A stretch of 64,000 bases of DNA from Pseudosulfitobacter pseudonitzschiae (GTDB lineage: Bacteria > Pseudomonadota > Alphaproteobacteria > Rhodobacterales > Rhodobacteraceae), in contig NZ_CP022415.1 of the NCBI RefSeq assembly GCF_002222635.1, positions 3,286,001-3,350,000 on the forward strand, in the 5' to 3' direction. Every line of letters begins with the position of its first letter. The first letter of the stretch is position 1. Positions 63,532-64,000 of the stretch are shown piece by piece. Both the position numbers and the translations under genes were made by a program. The notes below the pieces were generated by a model. The model was not told the origin of the DNA, ran no database searches, and worked only from the letters and a program-made list of their open reading frames with translations.

Positions 63532-64000
63532 TTAGGTCTCGGGCTGTCCCCAGTCGGCGGCCATCATCTCGCGCAGGCGCGATGCGGTGCGTTCGAATTC
63601 AAAGGTGCCTTCGCCCTCGACATAGAGCATTTCGGGCATGGCGGCGGCAGAGGCAATCAGCTTGACCCTAGCCTCGTAGAGCGCGTCGATCAGGGTAACG
63701 AACCGCTTGGCCTCGTTGAAATTGCTGCGTGACAGACGCGGGATGTTGTCGATCATCAGCACCCGCACGGCGTCGGCAATCACCAGATAATCGCCAGGCC
63801 CCAAGGGCTTACCGCACAGGTCATAGAACGGTGCGCGCGCGATGCCGCTGCGATAGGCGGGCAGTTCGACTTCACGCCCTTTGATCCGCAAGACCAGCGG
63901 CTCGGCTTCGCCGCCTGTCAGATCGCGCCAGACCGCATCCATCGTGGCGCGTGTTTCCTCCGAGATGGGGGTAAAAAACCGCTCTTCGCCTGCCAGACGA
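63532..64000 (-). CDS. zapE: Cell division protein ZapE/AFG1-like ATPase (N-terminal part outside window)
   Basis: The last 155 or so residues of an AFG1/ZapE-type P-loop ATPase. The frame stays open to base 64000, and the internal Met at 63942 is not the start: upstream codons read GEERFFTPISEETRATMDAV, as in the family. Diagnostic C-terminal features are FYDLCGKPLGPGDYL, NIPRLSRSNFNEAKRFVTLI, LYEARVKLIASA and FEFERTASRLREM. ZapE interacts with FtsZ under stress in E. coli. Walker motifs lie outside the window. Confidence 0.92.
   Translation of the reverse strand, partial: RLAGEERFFTPISEETRATMDAVWRDLTGGEAEPLVLRIKGREVELPAYRSGIARAPFYDLCGKPLGPGDYLVIADAVRVLMIDNIPRLSRSNFNEAKRFVTLIDALYEARVKLIASAAAMPEMLYVEGEGTFEFERTASRLREMMAADWGQPET

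Noticed and set aside
60159-63532. Two long minus-strand frames (571 and 559 codons)
   Set aside because: They run antisense through the pseudo-ABC, CPBP, accD and folC genes and show no domain features.
1-64000. Mobile elements, CRISPR arrays, tRNA and rRNA genes
   Set aside because: I saw no transposase or integrase, no regularly spaced repeats and no tRNA- or rRNA-like segments in the intergenic regions; the 22-nt repeat occurs only twice and is far too dispersed for CRISPR.

Overview
The window looks like chromosomal DNA of a marine Roseobacter-group alphaproteobacterium (Rhodobacterales). The evidence is a moderately GC-rich composition, a flagellin N-terminus and flagellar gene order of Rhodobacteraceae type, CtrA-like boxes upstream of flagellar genes, the moxR/DUF58/DUF4159 operon, and a general alphaproteobacterial gene set (DUF1285, DUF2459, zf-CHCC). 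Nearly every base is coding. Many neighbours overlap by 4 nt (ATGA), and several convergent pairs share their stop codons. I saw no insertion sequence, prophage, CRISPR array, rRNA or tRNA.

Layout. 1-3891: the 3' part of a polyamine-type ABC importer (ATPase, two permeases) with a translationally coupled FAD amine oxidase. 4000-5325: UDP-glucose dehydrogenase. 5322-10997: a flagellar cluster reduced to flgD, fliK, a rod-binding protein, an flgN-like gene, a 47-codon flagellin stump, flgE and motB. The flagellin stump is joined tail-to-tail to the 3' end of flgE across a 12-bp shared sequence, which is most simply read as a large deletion of the flagellar core. 11158-17987: MFS transporter, tRNA hydroxylase TrhO, nicotinamidase and nicotinate phosphoribosyltransferase (NAD salvage), DMT exporter, ArfB ribosome rescue factor, a possible small RNA or micro-peptide locus, and a YhhQ-type queuosine-precursor transporter. 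18078-21797: periplasmic esterase-like protein, MepA endopeptidase, UMF1-type MFS protein and a thioesterase.

21923-28101: YggT, RecQ, glutathione transferase, YaaA and an orphan hybrid histidine kinase. 28356-35776: a bacterial alpha-2-macroglobulin with an intact thioester, coupled to its usual partner PBP1C. 35868-42563 (minus): a four-gene moxR-DUF58-DUF4159-membrane protein operon. 42655-48209: DUF1285, hydroxypyruvate isomerase-like protein, DUF2798, DNA polymerase I, DUF2459 and a small zinc-finger protein. 48448-53382: gpmI, an EnvC-like amidase activator, the CtpA protease and a crotonase. 53389-56995 (minus): ilvD with three poorly known genes. 57208-63499: an ABC exporter-like protein that has lost every nucleotide-binding motif and carries a cyclic-nucleotide-binding domain, coupled to a CPBP intramembrane protease, then accD and folC. 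The 3' part of zapE lies on the minus strand at the right edge.

Most notable: (i) the fliC/flgE deletion junction; (ii) the pseudo-ABC/cNMP plus CPBP pair; (iii) a small-ORF/sRNA candidate with a perfect Shine-Dalgarno sequence and a terminator at 17141-17366; (iv) a 22-nt intergenic repeat present twice (35811-35832 and 47333-47354, 20/22 identical) beside GC hairpins.
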